Source of the DNA: Syntrophorhabdus sp. PtaB.Bin047
Lineage (GTDB): Bacteria > Desulfobacterota > Syntrophorhabdia > Syntrophorhabdales > Syntrophorhabdaceae
Assembly (NCBI GenBank): GCA_002067235.1
Contig: MVQP01000012.1
Coordinates: 1 to 47,649, forward strand
Reading direction: 5' to 3'
Length of the DNA: 47,649 bases
Below, one piece after another: positions 46,218-47,649 of this stretch. Position 1 is the first letter of the stretch; the number at the start of each line of letters is the position of its first letter. The notes below the pieces were generated by a model. It saw only the letters and a program-made list of their open reading frames with translations, was not told the DNA's origin and did not search any database. The position numbers and the translations under genes are program-made.

Positions 46218-47627
46218 TCATTCACCGGACGGTGTGGTCGTTTCCTCGTCCGGTTTCGCCTCTAATTCCTGCCGCGCTTCCTGCGCCGGCCCTTCGGCAC
46301 CTCCCTCTCTCTCTTCAGTCTCTGTAAGCTGCGGGGCCGCTTCAGCCGCTGCGGCCTCCTCGGCTGCCTTCGCCTCCTCGGCCTCGAGCGCCTTTTTGAC
46401 CATGATCGCCTTCGCCTCATCGATGATACGCCTGCAGTCCTCGACGGATATGCTGGTGATCTTGTTCATCTCTTCGGGCGTCAGCTTTGCGATGTCCCTG
46501 GGATCGCGCAGGTATTCGTCGTGGAGGATCCGGGCAAGGATCTCGGACACCCTGAGGCTCTCTACGAGTTCGTCGATGATCTTCTTCGATGTCTTCTCGA
46601 CCTCGGATTCACTGCTTATGTCGATCTTCCAGCTCGTCAGCTTCGAGGCAAGGCGGACGTTCTGCCCTTTCTTGCCGATGGCCAGCGAAAGCTGGTCGTC
46701 GTTGACGATGATCTCCATCGAATGTTCTTCCTCATTAATATACACCTTCGACACCCTGGCAGGCGCCAGCGTGTTGCACACGAATTTCGCGATGTCCTTG
46801 CTGTAAGGGATGATGTCGATCTTCTCGCCGCGGAGCTCCTGGACGATGCTCTGGACCCGTGACCCCTTGACGCCGACACAGGCCCCGATGGGGTCGATGT
46901 CGGGGTCTTCGCTGTAGACGGATATCTTGGCGCGCTCCCCCGGTTCCCGGGCGGCGCCTATGATCTTGATGATCCCCTCCTGTATCTCCGGCACCTCAAG
47001 CTCGAAGAGTTTCATCAGGAACCCCGGATGGGTCCTCGACATGAGGATCATGCAACCCTTCTGTCCCTTTTCGACGTCGAGGATGAGGCCCTTGACGCGT
47101 TCCCTCTGGCGGAACGTCTCGCCCGGTATGGACTCCTTGTAAGGCATGAGGGCCTCCGTCCTGCCCAGGTTGATGATGTAGTGGTTCTTCTCCACCCTCT
47201 GGATCACACCGGTGATGATCTCTCCCTTCTTGCCCTTGAACTCGTTGTAGATGACATCGCTCTCGGCGTTGCGCACCTTCTGTATGATGATCTGCTTGGC
47301 AGTCTGGGCGGCGATACGGCCGAGCGACGAGGTGTCGAGCTTGATGCCGATCGCGTCGCCCACCATGCATTCGGGGTCGTGATGCCTGGCATCCTCTTCG
47401 TTTATCTCCATGTCGGGCTCATTGACGTTCTCGACGACGGTCTTGAACTGAAAGACCTCGATCTCCCCCAATTCCTCGTTGTAATGCGCCTCAAGATCGA
47501 GATGACTGCCGTATTTCTTCTTGGACGCCGAGAGTATCGCCTCCTCGAGAGCCTCGATGATGGTCTCCTTGGGGATACCCTTTTCCTTCCCCACCTGCTC
47601 AATAACATAATTGAGATCGAAATACAT
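46218..47627 (-). CDS. nusA: Transcription termination/antitermination factor NusA
   Basis: NusA binds RNA polymerase and modulates pausing, termination and antitermination. The 469-residue protein has the N-terminal polymerase-binding domain (1-125), an S1 domain (about 133-198), two KH domains (GACVGVKGSRVQSIVQELRGE; DDQLSLAIGKKGQNVRLASKL) and a short helical HhH-like region. From about residue 425 an acidic Ala/Glu-rich tail follows; this is not the two acidic repeats of the E. coli protein. GAGGGGTAACG precedes ATG 47627. rimP is the usual upstream gene and would lie beyond the window. No ylxR or L7Ae-like gene is present between nusA and infB. Confidence 0.97.
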   Translation of the reverse strand: MYFDLNYVIEQVGKEKGIPKETIIEALEEAILSASKKKYGSHLDLEAHYNEELGEIEVFQFKTVVENVNEPDMEINEEDARHHDPECMVGDAIGIKLDTSSLGRIAAQTAKQIIIQKVRNAESDVIYNEFKGKKGEIITGVIQRVEKNHYIINLGRTEALMPYKESIPGETFRQRERVKGLILDVEKGQKGCMILMSRTHPGFLMKLFELEVPEIQEGIIKIIGAAREPGERAKISVYSEDPDIDPIGACVGVKGSRVQSIVQELRGEKIDIIPYSKDIAKFVCNTLAPARVSKVYINEEEHSMEIIVNDDQLSLAIGKKGQNVRLASKLTSWKIDISSESEVEKTSKKIIDELVESLRVSEILARILHDEYLRDPRDIAKLTPEEMNKITSISVEDCRRIIDEAKAIMVKKALEAEEAKAAEEAAAAEAAPQLTETEEREGGAEGPAQEARQELEAKPDEETTTPSGE

Positions 47628-47649
47628 CGTTACCCCTCAAAATCAAACT

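Noticed and set aside
46187..46225. Upstream ATG for infB overlapping the nusA stop
   Set aside because: It adds 13 residues (MNDSLGG...) not seen in the IF2_N domain, and the better ribosome binding site precedes ATG 46186. It remains a minor possibility.

Overview
The window looks like a chromosomal piece of a Gram-negative, probably anaerobic, GC-rich bacterium of the deltaproteobacterial (Desulfobacterota) kind. The support is indirect: lpxK (lipid A, so an outer membrane), a DHH-CBS-nucleotidyltransferase fusion, a phosphofructokinase with pyrophosphate-type active-site residues, large Cache/PAS hybrid kinases, GatCA tRNA amidotransferase genes and an RbfA/NrnA/TruB/RpsO/Pnp operon. I cannot name the species from the sequence alone. 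I see no rRNA, tRNA, CRISPR array, insertion sequence or phage.

Layout. 0-5.6 kb (+): lpxK, then leuA-leuC-leuD-asd, closed by the one clear intrinsic terminator in the window. 5.6-11.3 kb: a hybrid sensor kinase (-), a YcxB-like membrane protein (+), a small coiled-coil protein (-) and a PPi-type phosphofructokinase (-). 11.3-19.6 kb (+): dGTPase-like HD hydrolase, valS, a DUF294 nucleotidyltransferase with a separate CBS-pair protein, gatC, gatA and a family-4 uracil-DNA glycosylase. 19.9-26.5 kb: a secreted HAF-repeat protein, a UbiA prenyltransferase, a catalytic-domain-less kinase with a response regulator (-), a stand-alone B3/4 protein (-), and a phasin-like/UbiB pair (+). 26.6-31.5 kb: a CpxAR-like two-component system (-) divergent from a five-EF-hand protein and an unknown 206-residue protein, then a DUF364 protein (-). 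31.7-47.6 kb (-): a 14-gene directon running nusA, infB, DUF503, rbfA, nrnA, truB, rpsO, pnp, M16 peptidase, dut, xerD-like recombinase, DHH-CBS-NTase, scpA, sppA, mostly overlapping or nearly touching.

The most unusual content is not a gene. Between 9.1 and 31.7 kb, nine gene boundaries are filled by degenerate short tandem repeats. Seven are mainly 7 bp arrays, one is made of 8-9 bp units and one of 9 bp units. Most heptads follow one grammar: any base except C, then GGT, then three locus-specific bases. In seven of the nine loci a forward array faces a reverse-complement array, so the locus can fold into a long imperfect hairpin. Each locus has its own dialect (TCGCAGG, TTTCAGG, GGTAATG, GGTCATT and so on), largely shared between its two arms. 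The arrays touch or overlap stop codons, supply the stop codon of one gene and the last codons of another, and are absent from the leu and nusA operons. This repeat system is the best candidate here for something undescribed.

Start codons were moved inward from the longest reading frame where a ribosome binding site, a neighbouring gene or family length argued for it; each case is stated in the entry.
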